NCBI RefSeq assembly: GCF_008642335.1
Contig: NZ_CP029191.1
Span: 4,774,001-4,838,000, forward strand
Direction of reading: 5' to 3'
Length of the DNA stretch: 64,000 bases
Origin: Streptomyces venezuelae
Lineage (GTDB): Bacteria > Actinomycetota > Actinomycetes > Streptomycetales > Streptomycetaceae
Each line of letters starts with the position of its first letter. Positions within the stretch are counted from its first letter, which is position 1. Below, piece after piece: positions 1 through 8,521 of this stretch. The translations under genes and the position numbers were made by a program. The notes under the pieces were generated by a model, which made no database searches, was not told where the DNA came from, and saw only the letters and a program-made list of their open reading frames with translations.

Positions 1-989
1 TCGTAGACCGGGCGCTCGACGTTGCGGAAGACGCCGATCGGCGTGTGGTGCAGCGTGTCCGGGTCGGCGAGCCGGGAGAGCGCGAAGGCCGTGGTCGGCG
101 ACGTGGAGTGCGCGTCGTGGACCAGGATGTCGCCCTCGTTCTCCGGCGTGACGGCGACGACCTTGAGGTCGCCGGTCACCGCGTCGCGTACGACGCCCTT
201 CGAGCCTTCGGTGCCGAAGCGGATCGGCTGCCCGTGCTCGAGGCGGATCACCGCCTCCTCCGCCTGCTGCTTGTCCTTGAGGACCTCGAAGGCGCCGTCG
301 TTGAAGATGTTGCAGTTCTGGTAGATCTCCACGAGGGCGGTGCCGGGGTGCTCGGCGGCCTCGCGCAGCACCTCGGTGAGGTGCTTGCGGTCGGAGTCCA
401 CCGTGCGCGCCACGAACGACGCCTCGGCGCCGATGGCCAGCGAGACCGGGTTGAAAGGCGCGTCCAGGGAGCCCATCGGCGTCGACTTCGTGATCTTGCC
501 GACTTCCGACGTGGGGCTGTACTGGCCCTTGGTGAGGCCGTAGATCCGGTTGTTGAAGAGCAGGATCTTCAGGTTCACGTTGCGGCGCAGGGCGTGGATC
601 AGGTGGTTGCCGCCGATGGACAGCGCGTCGCCGTCACCGGTGACCACCCACACGCTCAGATCCCGCCGCGAGGACGCGAGGCCGGTCGCGATGGCCGGGG
701 CACGGCCGTGGATGGAGTGCATCCCGTACGTGTTCATGTAGTACGGGAAGCGGGAGGAGCAGCCGATGCCCGAGACGAAGACGATGTTCTCCTTCGCCAG
801 ACCCAGCTGCGGCATGAAGCTCTGCACCGCGGCCAGCACGGCGTAGTCACCGCAGCCGGGGCACCAGCGCACCTCCTGGTCGGACTTGAAGTCCTTCATG
901 GACTGCTGGGCCTCGGCCTTGGGCACCAGGGAAAGCGCTTCGATCGTGCTCCCGGTCCCCTCCGGCCCGGCCGTTTTCGTGTCAGCCAT
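1..989 (-). CDS. korB: 2-oxoacid:ferredoxin oxidoreductase, beta subunit (3' end outside window)
   Basis: TPP-binding beta subunit of a 2-oxoacid (probably 2-oxoglutarate):ferredoxin oxidoreductase, which decarboxylates the oxoacid to acyl-CoA and reduces ferredoxin in the cytoplasm. Reading back from ATG at 989, the protein shows WCPGCGDY near residue 42, a cysteine motif typical of KorB. Further on are SGIGCSSRFPYYMNTYG, the TPP/Mg motif TGDGDALSIGGNH, and FNNRIYGLTKGQYSPT. The start overlaps the korA stop by 8 nt (ATGGCTGA), so the two genes are translationally coupled. About 329 residues are visible; the C-terminus is cut by the window edge. Identification is firm; the exact oxoacid substrate is inferred. 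Confidence 0.95.
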   Translation of the reverse strand, partial: MADTKTAGPEGTGSTIEALSLVPKAEAQQSMKDFKSDQEVRWCPGCGDYAVLAAVQSFMPQLGLAKENIVFVSGIGCSSRFPYYMNTYGMHSIHGRAPAIATGLASSRRDLSVWVVTGDGDALSIGGNHLIHALRRNVNLKILLFNNRIYGLTKGQYSPTSEVGKITKSTPMGSLDAPFNPVSLAIGAEASFVARTVDSDRKHLTEVLREAAEHPGTALVEIYQNCNIFNDGAFEVLKDKQQAEEAVIRLEHGQPIRFGTEGSKGVVRDAVTGDLKVVAVTPENEGDILVHDAHSTSPTTAFALSRLADPDTLHHTPIGVFRNVERPVY

Positions 990-2913
990 CGATGGCCTCC
1001 TTGAGAGCCGTGGCGAGCTGCTCGGCCTTGAACGGCATTCCGTTGACCTGGTTGTACGAGACTGCGTCCACCAGATACCGCGCCCGGATCAGCGTGGCGA
1101 GCTGACCGAGGTTCATCTCGGGGATCACCACCTTGTCGTAACGCGCGAGGACGTCGCCCAGATTCCGCGGGAACGGGTTGAGGTGGCGCAGATGGGCCTG
1201 CGCGACGGACTCACCCGCGGCGCGCAGCCGCCGGACGGCCGCGGTGATCGGCCCGTACGTCGAACCCCAGCCGAGGACCAGCGTGTCGGCGTCCCCGCCC
1301 GCGTCGTCGACCTCCACGTCGGGCACGACGATCCCGTCGACCTTGGCCTGCCGGGTGCGGACCATGAAGTCGTGGTTGGCCGGGTCGTACGAGATGTTGC
1401 CCGTGCCGTCCTGCTTCTCGATGCCGCCGATCCGGTGCTCAAGGCCCGGCGTGCCCGGGATCGCCCACGGGCGGGCCAGGGTCTGCGGATCGCGCTTGTA
1501 CGGCCAGAAGACCTCGGTGCCGTCGGCCTCGGTGTGGTTGGTCCCGGAGGCGAACTGGACGCGCAGGTCGGGCAGTTCGTCGACCTCGGGGATGCGCCAG
1601 GGCTCCGAGCCGTTGGCGAGGTAGCCGTCGGAAAGAAGGAACACCGGCGTCCGGTACGTCACCGCGATCCGGGCCGCCTCCAGCGCCGCGTCGAAACAGT
1701 CCGCCGGGGTCTTCGGCGCCACGATCGGCACCGGCGCCTCGCCGTTGCGCCCGTACATCGCCTGGAGCAGGTCGGCCTGCTCGGTCTTCGTCGGCAGTCC
1801 CGTGCTCGGCCCGCCGCGCTGGATGTCGACGATCAGCAGCGGCAGTTCGAGACTGACGGCCAGGCCGATGGTCTCCGACTTGAGCGCCACGCCGGGACCC
1901 GACGTCGTCGTCACCGCAAGCGACCCGCCGAACGCCGCGCCCAGCGCCGCGCCGATGCCCGCGATCTCGTCCTCGGCCTGGAAGGTCCGCACACCGAAGT
2001 TCTTGTGCTTGGACAGCTCGTGCAGGATGTCCGAGGCCGGGGTGATCGGGTAACTGCCCAGGTAGAGCGGCAGATCCGCCTGCCGGCCCGCCGCGATCAG
2101 ACCGTACGACAGGGCCAGGTTGCCGGAGATGTTGCGGTAGGTGCCGGTCGCGAACGCCTGTGCGGCCGGGGCGACTTCGTAGGAGACCGCGAAGTCCTCG
2201 GTCGTCTCGCCGAAGTTCCACCCCGCGTGGAACGCCGCGATGTTCGCCTCGGCGATCTCCGGGCGCTTGGCGAACTTGGCTCGAAGGAACTTCTCGGTTC
2301 CCTCGGTCGGCCGGTGGTACATCCACGAAAGGAGGCCGAGCGCGAACATGTTCTTCGAGCGCCCGGCGTCCTTGCGGGAGAGGTCGAACTCCTTGAGGGC
2401 CTCCACGGTCAGCGTGGTCAGCGGCACGGGGTGCACGCTGTAGCCGTCCAGGGAGCCGTCCTCCAGCGGGGAGGTCGCGTAACCGACCTTCTGCATGGCG
2501 CGCTTGGAGAACTCGTCGGTGTTCACGATGACCTCGGCGCCGCGCGGCACGTCACCGATGTTCGCCTTCAGCGCTGCCGGATTCATCGCCACCAGTACGT
2601 TCGGGGCGTCGCCCGGCGTCAGGATGTCGTGGTCGGCGAAGTGCAGCTGGAAGGACGACACGCCCGGCAGCGTCCCTGCGGGCGCACGGATCTCGGCGGG
2701 GAAGTTCGGCAGCGTCGACAGGTCGTTGCCGAAGGACGCCGTCTCCGAGGTGAACCGGTCACCCGTGAGCTGCATACCGTCACCGGAGTCCCCCGCGAAG
2801 CGGATGATCACTCGGTCCAGACGCCGCACGTCCTTGTCACCTGCGGGCTTGCGTTGCTCTCCGACGACAGCCCCGTCGGCCTGCTCGGCTTGGCTACTGA
2901 CCTGGCTGGTCAC
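982..2913 (-). CDS. korA: 2-oxoacid:ferredoxin oxidoreductase, fused gamma/alpha subunit
   Basis: 643-residue KorA with an N-terminal gamma domain (about 30-220; RFAGDSGDGMQLTGDRF near the start) followed by the alpha (pyrimidine-binding) domain. The alpha part shows SYPITPASDILHELS, FQAEDEIAGIGAALGAAFGG and TTTSGPGVALKSE. It pairs with KorB to oxidise a 2-oxoacid with ferredoxin. The start is GTG at 2913, behind a good Shine-Dalgarno (GGGAGG). The gene is first in a two-gene operon with korB. A possible minus-strand -10 (TAGGGT, complement of 2977-2982) lies upstream. It sits close to a Nuo operon that lacks the NADH module, which makes ferredoxin a plausible link between the two. Confidence 0.95.
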   Translation of the reverse strand: MTSQVSSQAEQADGAVVGEQRKPAGDKDVRRLDRVIIRFAGDSGDGMQLTGDRFTSETASFGNDLSTLPNFPAEIRAPAGTLPGVSSFQLHFADHDILTPGDAPNVLVAMNPAALKANIGDVPRGAEVIVNTDEFSKRAMQKVGYATSPLEDGSLDGYSVHPVPLTTLTVEALKEFDLSRKDAGRSKNMFALGLLSWMYHRPTEGTEKFLRAKFAKRPEIAEANIAAFHAGWNFGETTEDFAVSYEVAPAAQAFATGTYRNISGNLALSYGLIAAGRQADLPLYLGSYPITPASDILHELSKHKNFGVRTFQAEDEIAGIGAALGAAFGGSLAVTTTSGPGVALKSETIGLAVSLELPLLIVDIQRGGPSTGLPTKTEQADLLQAMYGRNGEAPVPIVAPKTPADCFDAALEAARIAVTYRTPVFLLSDGYLANGSEPWRIPEVDELPDLRVQFASGTNHTEADGTEVFWPYKRDPQTLARPWAIPGTPGLEHRIGGIEKQDGTGNISYDPANHDFMVRTRQAKVDGIVVPDVEVDDAGGDADTLVLGWGSTYGPITAAVRRLRAAGESVAQAHLRHLNPFPRNLGDVLARYDKVVIPEMNLGQLATLIRARYLVDAVSYNQVNGMPFKAEQLATALKEAIDG

Positions 2914-3479
2914 TGAACTGGACCTCCCTCGAGGCGACTGAGCGGATCGCCGGGACGACCGGCGCTCCCAAGGTCCACCCTACGTCTGTAAGGGTCGCCT
3001 TCCTGGGGTTGTTCGCATGGTGGATGAACTTCTGAGACACCGTGTTGCACTGCTTTGCCATGGTTTGCCTCGCCCCCCGGTCCTTCATGGATGACGCTCC
3101 CCGCTCATCCTTTGGTTCTAGGACTTGCGTCCCTGGGGCCTGCTTCCGGCCGTCTCCCGCCGCCTGCGACGATCAGTCACTCTCCGTGGCTTTCCCTGAT
3201 CCCGCTCCTGATTCCGCTGCTGTCTTCCGACCTGACCGGTCCCGATTTTGCTGGTCGCGCATGTGCTCTGAACGGTGCGCTGTAGGCCCCGGGCGTGTCC
3301 GGCGGCGCCCCCCTATGGCCCTGACGGGGGGTCCGACGGCACCCGATCGGCGCTCCAGTGGCGCCCGACCGGGGCTGTGGTCACAGGCCCGGACCGGCGT
3401 ATTCCGCTGGCTTCCGCGTGTATCTGACGCGTGCATCCACGCGTGCATCCATGTATGCATCTGACGGGGTGTCAGTTAT
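2914..3479. other. 566-bp intergenic region, no convincing gene
   Basis: This stretch separates the korA start from the response-regulator stop. Open frames exist on both strands, but none has codon bias, a ribosome-binding site or a recognisable product. Its korA-proximal end should hold the korAB promoter. Near 3427-3460 there are three overlapping GTGCATCCA-like repeats, followed by the small hairpin listed separately. Confidence 0.5.
3461..3475 (-). terminator. Short hairpin just after the response-regulator stop
   Basis: CTGAC-N5-GTCAG inverted repeat, 4 nt beyond the regulator's stop codon. The 5-bp stem is weak for a terminator and has no T-run. It could instead be a small operator-like palindrome. 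Confidence 0.3.
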
Positions 3480-4139
3480 TTATGAGTTGAGGTAAGTGAG
3501 GACCGCAAGCACACGGCGGTGATCCCCGTCGCTCGGCGAAAGTCCGAGCTTCAGGAAGATGTTGCTCACGTGCTTCTCGACGGCGCCGTCGCTCACGACG
3601 AGCTGGCGGGCGATCGCCGAGTTGGTCCTTCCTTCGGCCATGAGGCCGAGTACCTCGCGTTCGCGTGGAGTAAGCCCCGCGAGCACATCTTGCTTTCGGC
3701 TGCGGCCGAGGAGCTGCGCGACGACCTCCGGGTCGAGCGCCGTGCCGCCGTCCGCCACGCGCACCACGGCGTCGACGAACTCCCGCACCTCGGCGACGCG
3801 GTCCTTGAGCAGATAGCCCACGCCGCGGCTCGAACCGGCGAGCAGTTCGGTGGCGTACTGCTCCTCGACGTACTGCGAAAGGACCAGGACCCCGAGGCCG
3901 GGGTGCTGGTGACGCAGGTACACGGCGGCGCGCACGCCCTCGTCGGTGTGGGTCGGCGGCATCCGCACGTCGGCGACGACCACGTCGGGCAGTGTGTTCT
4001 GCGCGGCGAGATCGGTGATCGTCTTGATCAGGGCGTCGGCGTCTCCCACGCCGGCGACCACGTCGTGCCCGCGGTCGGTCAGCAACCGGGTCAGGCCCTC
4101 CCTGAGCAGCACTGAATCCTCGGCGATGACCACCCGCAC
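3480..4139 (-). CDS. NarL/FixJ-type two-component response regulator
   Basis: 219 residues, the usual NarL/FixJ length. The receiver domain starts RVVIAEDSVLLREGL; the acidic pair is E7/D8, the phospho-acceptor is D57 in VVVADVRMP, and the switch lysine lies in GYLLKDR. The C-terminal LuxR-type helix-turn-helix reads LTPREREVLGLMAEG, then VEKHVSNIFLKL. The frame stays open upstream to 4337. I chose GTG at 4139 because GGAGG lies 5 nt before it and the receiver domain begins immediately. The partners are probably the two sensor kinases upstream on the same strand. Target genes are not shown by sequence; the repeats at the nuoA promoter are one candidate. Confidence 0.9.
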   Translation of the reverse strand: MRVVIAEDSVLLREGLTRLLTDRGHDVVAGVGDADALIKTITDLAAQNTLPDVVVADVRMPPTHTDEGVRAAVYLRHQHPGLGVLVLSQYVEEQYATELLAGSSRGVGYLLKDRVAEVREFVDAVVRVADGGTALDPEVVAQLLGRSRKQDVLAGLTPREREVLGLMAEGRTNSAIARQLVVSDGAVEKHVSNIFLKLGLSPSDGDHRRVLAVLTYLNS

Positions 4140-4533
4140 TTTGTCCTCCACTTTTCGGCCCCCCGGCACGTTTGGCCCCCCGGCGCCGACGCTTGGCGCC
4201 GAACACTCGGCACCCCAGTATCGCGCGCCCAAGGGGCGTCTGTGGTGCGGGGCCGTGGGGGGATGTGCGTACTCGCCATCCCTACGCCGCGTCGGGCGTC
4301 TCTGCACGTCATGGGTGGCTCGGTGCTCCGTGCGCACATCCCCCCACGTCCCCTCCGGCGCGCTCGCGGGTGCCGGGGCGTGGGGGTGCCGGGGCGTGGG
4401 GGTGTCGGAACGTGCGGGGCGGGGGCGGCTCCGGCTCTGGGGGGGGGGCTGGTGTGCGGCTCAGGGGCGGGCGAGGGCGGCACAGCTGCGCTCAGGCGCT
4501 GAGGTCATTTTCCGCTCAAGGCCAGAGGCCTGC
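4140..4533. other. 394-bp gap between regulator and kinase genes
   Basis: Very G-rich intergenic DNA on the plus strand with short direct repeats around 4371-4404 (GCCGGGGCGTGGGGGT type). Open frames run through it on both strands but have composition-driven sequence and no recognisable domain. It separates the regulator from its likely kinases, so the regulator may have its own promoter here. Confidence 0.45.
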
Positions 4534-5898
4534 TCACGCCTGGCGCCACGGGAGTTCCGCCGTGACCGTCGTCGGGCCGCCCTGCGGGGAGTCGACCACC
4601 AGGATTCCGTCGACCGCGTCGAGCCGCTCCGCGAGTCCCGCGAGGCCGGAGCCCGCCGACACGTCGGCGCCGCCCGTCCCGTTGTCGGTCACCTGGAGCA
4701 TCAGCCGGTTCTCGGCCCGCCAGACGTCGACGCTCGCGTTCCGCGCCCTGCTGTGCTTGCTGATGTTCTGGAGCAGCTCGGAGACCGTGAAGTACGCGAT
4801 GCCCTCGATGGCCGCCGCGGGCCGGCTCGTCAGGTCCACGTCCACCTGGACCGGCACCGTGCACCGGGCCGCCAGCGCGGAGAGGGCGGCGTCGAGACCG
4901 CGGTCGGTGAGGACTGCGGGGTGGATGCCGCGGGCCAGGTCGCGCAGCTCCTGGAGGGCCACCTTCACCTCGCCGTGCGCCTCGTCCACCATGCGCGCCG
5001 CCGCCTCCGGGTCCTCGGCCAACTTCTCCTTGGCCAGGCCCAGGTCCATGGCGAGGGCGACGAGGCGGGCCTGCGCGCCGTCGTGCAGATCGCGCTCGAT
5101 GCGGCGCAGGTCGGCGGCCGCGGTGTCCACGACCACGCCCCGGTCCGACTCCAGCTCGACGACGCGCGTCGCGAGCCGCGAGGGGCCGAGCAGCCCGTAC
5201 ACCATCACGCGGTCCACGGTCGTCAGGGCCCGCAGGATCCACGGCGTGGCCAGCGTGACGAGGAGGCCCGTCGCGGCCGTGATGCCGATCTCGAAGGGGT
5301 TGTCGAGGTAGATGCGGTGCCCGTCGTCCCCGCCGTACAGCTGGATGCCGTCCTGCCCTCCGTACATCGGGAAGAGCCAGAACCACAGCGGGTACGTGAG
5401 CATCATCCAGCCGTACGCCCAGAAGACGATCGCCACCGTGAAGGAGAAGATCGACCACGGCAGCATCAGCAGCGAGTACAGGACGTGCCGCCAGGACGCG
5501 CCGCTCTTCAGGACCGCGCCCATGAACGCCATCGGACCGCCGCCCTTGGGGCGCAGCGGCTCCGGCGCGGAGACCTCAAGGCCGAGCAGGCCGCGCGCCC
5601 GCGTCCGCTCCAGGGCGCCGATGCCGCGGCAGCCGGCGAGACCGGCCGCGAGCACCGGGATGCCGATGAACGTGATCAGCAGGCCCACGCCGAGCGAGAG
5701 CATGGTGACGGCGAAGACGAAGGACGTGATGCCGATCGGCAGGCTCAGCATGGTGTAGCCGAACTCCCGCCACGTGCGGGCCTCGACCGGGGCGCGCAGT
5801 CCGGCGGGCAGCCGGTGTCGTCGCCGCTCCTCGACGTCGCTTCCCCGGAAGTCCGGCCGGTCCATGTGCGCGTACCCCTGTCCGTAATCCGTGGCCAT
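4534..5898 (-). CDS. Sensor histidine kinase (membrane sensor + HisKA_3), copy 1
   Basis: About 454 residues. An N-terminal multi-pass membrane 'sensor' domain has hydrophobic segments such as TMLSLPIGITSFVFAVTML and LLITFIGIPVLAAGLAG. A HisKA_3 dimerisation domain follows with the phospho-histidine in ERDLHDGAQARLVALAM. The HATPase domain has ELLQNISKHS as N-box and ends ELPWR. The ATG at 5898 (MATDYGQGY) is preferred; the frame is open to an ATG at 6024, but that adds a low-complexity leader. The C-terminal half is nearly identical to the next kinase gene upstream, so the pair looks like a tandem duplication served by one response regulator. Confidence 0.9.
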   Translation of the reverse strand: MATDYGQGYAHMDRPDFRGSDVEERRRHRLPAGLRAPVEARTWREFGYTMLSLPIGITSFVFAVTMLSLGVGLLITFIGIPVLAAGLAGCRGIGALERTRARGLLGLEVSAPEPLRPKGGGPMAFMGAVLKSGASWRHVLYSLLMLPWSIFSFTVAIVFWAYGWMMLTYPLWFWLFPMYGGQDGIQLYGGDDGHRIYLDNPFEIGITAATGLLVTLATPWILRALTTVDRVMVYGLLGPSRLATRVVELESDRGVVVDTAAADLRRIERDLHDGAQARLVALAMDLGLAKEKLAEDPEAAARMVDEAHGEVKVALQELRDLARGIHPAVLTDRGLDAALSALAARCTVPVQVDVDLTSRPAAAIEGIAYFTVSELLQNISKHSRARNASVDVWRAENRLMLQVTDNGTGGADVSAGSGLAGLAERLDAVDGILVVDSPQGGPTTVTAELPWRQA

Positions 5899-6058
5899 CG
5901 CTGCCGTCCGTTTCTGCGTCTGTGTATTCCCGGGCTCGGGCGTGTATCCGGGCCCTGGACCCCTGGGTCGCGGCTGTCTGTCCGCCGTGCCTACAGACTC
6001 GTCGACACGGCGTTCCCGGGCCATGCAGCCGGTCGGCGTCTTGGACCGGGGGTTTTCC

Positions 6059-7261
6059 CTACCCCCGGACCTTGTGCGAGCCGGGCGCCGCGTCCGTCGA
6101 GCGGTCGCGCCACGGCAGCTCCGCCGTGATCGTCGTGGGGCCGCCCTCGGGCGACTCGATCACGAAGAGCCCGTCCACCGCGCCGAGCCGGTCGGCGAGC
6201 CCCGACATGCCCGTGCCGCCGTCGAGCCGCGCCCCGCCGCGCCCGTCGTCCCACACCTGGATGAGCAGCCGTTCGTCCGCCCGCCAGACGTCGACGCTCG
6301 CGTTCCGCGCCCCGCTGTGCTTGCTGATGTTCTGCAGCAGCTCGGAGACCGTGAAGTACGCGATGCCCTCGATGGCCGCCGCCGGGCGCGCCGGAAGGTC
6401 GGCGGTCACCTTCACCGGGACCGTGCAGCGCGAGGCGACCGAGGAGAGGGCGGCGTTCAGGCCGCGGTCGGTGAGGACGGCGGGGTGGATGCCGCGGGCC
6501 AGGTCGCGCAACTCCTGGAGGGCCAGCTTCACCTCGCCGTGCGCCTCGTCGACCATGGAGGCCGCGGCGTCGGGGTCCTCCAGAAGCTTCTCCTTGGCGA
6601 GGCCGAGCCCCATGGCGAGGGCGACGAGGCGTGCCTGCGCGCCGTCGTGCAGATCGCGTTCGATGCGGCGCAGGTCGGCGGCCGCGGTGTCCACGACCAC
6701 GCCCCGGTCGGACTCCAGTTCGGCGATCCGCCGCTCCAACTCGTCGGAGGGCGAGAGGAGTCCGCGGACCATCGCCCGGTCCACGTTGGTGAGCCCCCGC
6801 ACGATGAACGGCAGCACCGGCCAGAGCACGAAAAGCCCGGTGGAGACGACGGCGAAGGTCAGCACGCCCCAGGGCAGCCGGATGAACCCGTACAGCATGG
6901 TGCGCCAGCCCACCGGGTCCTTCAGGTTCGACCACAGCCTCCCGAGGAAACCCTGGCCCCGCCGCCCCGGCATCGGACTCGGCTCGTCCACCTGTACGCC
7001 CAGCAGTTTCCTGGCCCGCGCCCTCTCCACCCTGCCGAGGACGCGCGCGCCGAGCAGCCCCATCGCGAGCAGCGGCAGACCGATCACGGTCACCGTCATG
7101 GCGACGCCGACGGACACCACGCTCACCGCGTAGACGAACCCGACGATCCCCATCGGCAGGTTCACCAGGAGGTGGACGATCTCCTTCCAGGTGTACGTGT
7201 CGTACGCGAAGCGCGCGGGCGGCGGGCGGTCGTCGTGCAGAGGCATGGTGCGTGCGGTCAT
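6059..7261 (-). CDS. Sensor histidine kinase (membrane sensor + HisKA_3), copy 2
   Basis: 400 residues with the same layout as its downstream paralogue. Membrane segments include NLPMGIVGFVYAVSVVSVGVA and LPWGVLTFAVVSTGLFVLW. The HisKA_3 H-box is ERDLHDGAQARLVALAMG and the N-box ELLQNISKHSG. The sensor halves differ far more than the kinase halves, which suggests the two copies read different inputs but can signal to the same regulator. ATG at 7261 is used; a second in-frame ATG lies 15 nt downstream. It is divergent from nuoA. Confidence 0.9.
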   Translation of the reverse strand: MTARTMPLHDDRPPPARFAYDTYTWKEIVHLLVNLPMGIVGFVYAVSVVSVGVAMTVTVIGLPLLAMGLLGARVLGRVERARARKLLGVQVDEPSPMPGRRGQGFLGRLWSNLKDPVGWRTMLYGFIRLPWGVLTFAVVSTGLFVLWPVLPFIVRGLTNVDRAMVRGLLSPSDELERRIAELESDRGVVVDTAAADLRRIERDLHDGAQARLVALAMGLGLAKEKLLEDPDAAASMVDEAHGEVKLALQELRDLARGIHPAVLTDRGLNAALSSVASRCTVPVKVTADLPARPAAAIEGIAYFTVSELLQNISKHSGARNASVDVWRADERLLIQVWDDGRGGARLDGGTGMSGLADRLGAVDGLFVIESPEGGPTTITAELPWRDRSTDAAPGSHKVRG

Positions 7262-7350
7262 ACGCGCTAGGGTGCCCGGCCCGCCGCCGCGGCGCCATGA
7301 GGGCGGCCGCCCGGACGGCCGGGGGATAACCCCACCCCGAGGGCGATCGA

Positions 7351-7396
7351 TGCGTGACGCCCCGCTTACCGAATGCGTGACGCTCTGCTTACCGAA
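7351..7396. repeat. Tandem 23-bp direct repeat upstream of nuoA
   Basis: Two adjacent 23-bp copies (7351-7373 and 7374-7396) differ at only two bases. Each contains TGCGTGACGC and GCTTACCGAA. The 3' end of the second copy overlaps the proposed nuoA -35. Spacing of about two helical turns and the position are typical of an activator or repressor site. The divergent kinase gene is on the other side. Confidence 0.7.
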
Positions 7397-7416
7397 CCTT
7401 TAGCAGGCCCTAGACT
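7388..7416 (+). promoter_or_regulatory. Candidate promoter of the nuo operon
   Basis: -35-like CTTACC at 7388-7393, 17-nt spacer, -10 TAGACT at 7411-7416. The -35 is a poor match to TTGACA, consistent with a promoter needing an activator at the overlapping repeats. Confidence 0.5.
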
Positions 7417-7481
7417 CCCGTGCGTACAGATCGTCGAAAAGGGCCAGGAAGGTCAAGGAGTCCAGGGAGTGAGGGGCTGAC

Positions 7482-7871
7482 GTGCACGTGACGAATGTCG
7501 CGGCGAGCTACTACCAGTCGTACTCCGTCGTCGGACTGCTCGCCGTCGTCGGCGTGCTGTTCGTCGCAGTGGCCTTCGGCGCGGGGCGGCTGCTGCGGCC
7601 CGTGGTGCCGACCCCGGAGAAGCTCCTGACGTACGAGTGCGGCGTCGACCCCGTCGGCGAGGGCTGGGCCCACACCCAGGTCCGCTACTACGTCTACGCG
7701 TTCCTCTACGTGATCTTCGCCGTCGACTCGATCTTCCTCTTCCCCTGGGCGACGATCTTCGCCGCGCCCGGCTACGGCGCGACGACGCTCGTGGAGATGT
7801 TCGTCTTCCTCGGCTTCCTCGCCGTGGGCCTGCTGTACGCATACAAGAAGGGCGTCCTGACGTGGACGTGA
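7482..7871 (+). CDS. nuoA: NADH-quinone oxidoreductase subunit A (second nuo set)
   Basis: 129-residue membrane subunit at the head of the operon. Three hydrophobic segments ([57 protein letters not shown]) flank the conserved loop [14 protein letters not shown], whose cysteine region lies near the quinone channel in complex I. It starts with GTG at 7482 and ends inside the nuoB start (GTGA overlap). It belongs to a reduced nuoABCHIJKLMN operon. Confidence 0.95.
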   Translation: MHVTNVAASYYQSYSVVGLLAVVGVLFVAVAFGAGRLLRPVVPTPEKLLTYECGVDPVGEGWAHTQVRYYVYAFLYVIFAVDSIFLFPWATIFAAPGYGATTLVEMFVFLGFLAVGLLYAYKKGVLTWT

Positions 7872-8521
7872 CCCCGGAGACCAACGGGCAGCCCGCACCG
7901 CAGCCTGTTGTGCCACCCGCTGCGCAACCCGCCGCGCAGCCCGTGCTGCTTCCCGAGCCGAAGCGGCTGGGCGCGCTCGCCCGGCTCGCCCCCGAACCCA
8001 TGAAGGTGGTCCTCAACTGGGGCCGCCGCTACTCCCTCTGGGTCTTCAACTTCGGCCTCGCCTGCTGCGCCATCGAATTCATCGCCGCGTCCATGGCGCG
8101 GCACGACTTCATCCGGCTCGGCGTCATCCCCTTCGCACCCGGGCCGCGCCAGGCCGACCTGATGGTCGTGTCCGGCACGGTCACGGACAAGATGGCGCCC
8201 GCGGTGAAGCGCCTGTACGAGCAGATGCCCGAGCCGAAGTACGTCATCTCCTTCGGCGCCTGCTCGAACTGCGGCGGCCCCTACTGGGACTCGTACTCCG
8301 TGACCAAGGGCGTCGACCAGATCATCCCGGTCGACGTGTACGTCCCCGGGTGCCCGCCCCGCCCCGAGGCGCTGCTCCAGGGCATCCTCAAGCTCCAGGA
8401 GAAGATCGCGCGCGAGTCGCTGGGGGAGCGGTACGGCAACGGTTCCGGCGCCCGCCCCTCGGCGGCCGCCCTGCAGAGCGGCCTCGTGCGGCCGCCCGCA
8501 CCGGGGGAGGGCACGGCATGA
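7868..8521 (+). CDS. nuoB: NADH-quinone oxidoreductase subunit B
   Basis: Peripheral-arm subunit carrying iron-sulfur cluster N2, the last electron carrier before quinone. Cluster ligands are visible in [19 protein letters not shown] and [11 protein letters not shown]. The protein has about 217 residues, with a proline/alanine-rich N-terminal extension (about residues 5-30) and a short C-terminal tail. I chose GTG at 7868, which overlaps the nuoA stop as GTGA; GTG at 7862 is equally in frame. The stop overlaps the nuoC start as ATGA. Confidence 0.93.
   Translation: MTPETNGQPAPQPVVPPAAQPAAQPVLLPEPKRLGALARLAPEPMKVVLNWGRRYSLWVFNFGLACCAIEFIAASMARHDFIRLGVIPFAPGPRQADLMVVSGTVTDKMAPAVKRLYEQMPEPKYVISFGACSNCGGPYWDSYSVTKGVDQIIPVDVYVPGCPPRPEALLQGILKLQEKIARESLGERYGNGSGARPSAAALQSGLVRPPAPGEGTA

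Noticed and set aside
2977-3002. Iron-box-like sequence (DmdR site) upstream of korA
   Set aside because: AGGCGACCCTTA resembles half of an iron box but the second half is missing; too weak to call.
3042-3464. Possible short genes in the korA-regulator gap, including a MHTWMHAWMHA peptide
   Set aside because: No ribosome-binding site or codon bias, and the peptide reflects DNA repeats.
4172-5311. 379-residue plus-strand frame over the first kinase gene
   Set aside because: Opposite a clear histidine kinase; Arg/Ser/Ala-rich shadow translation.
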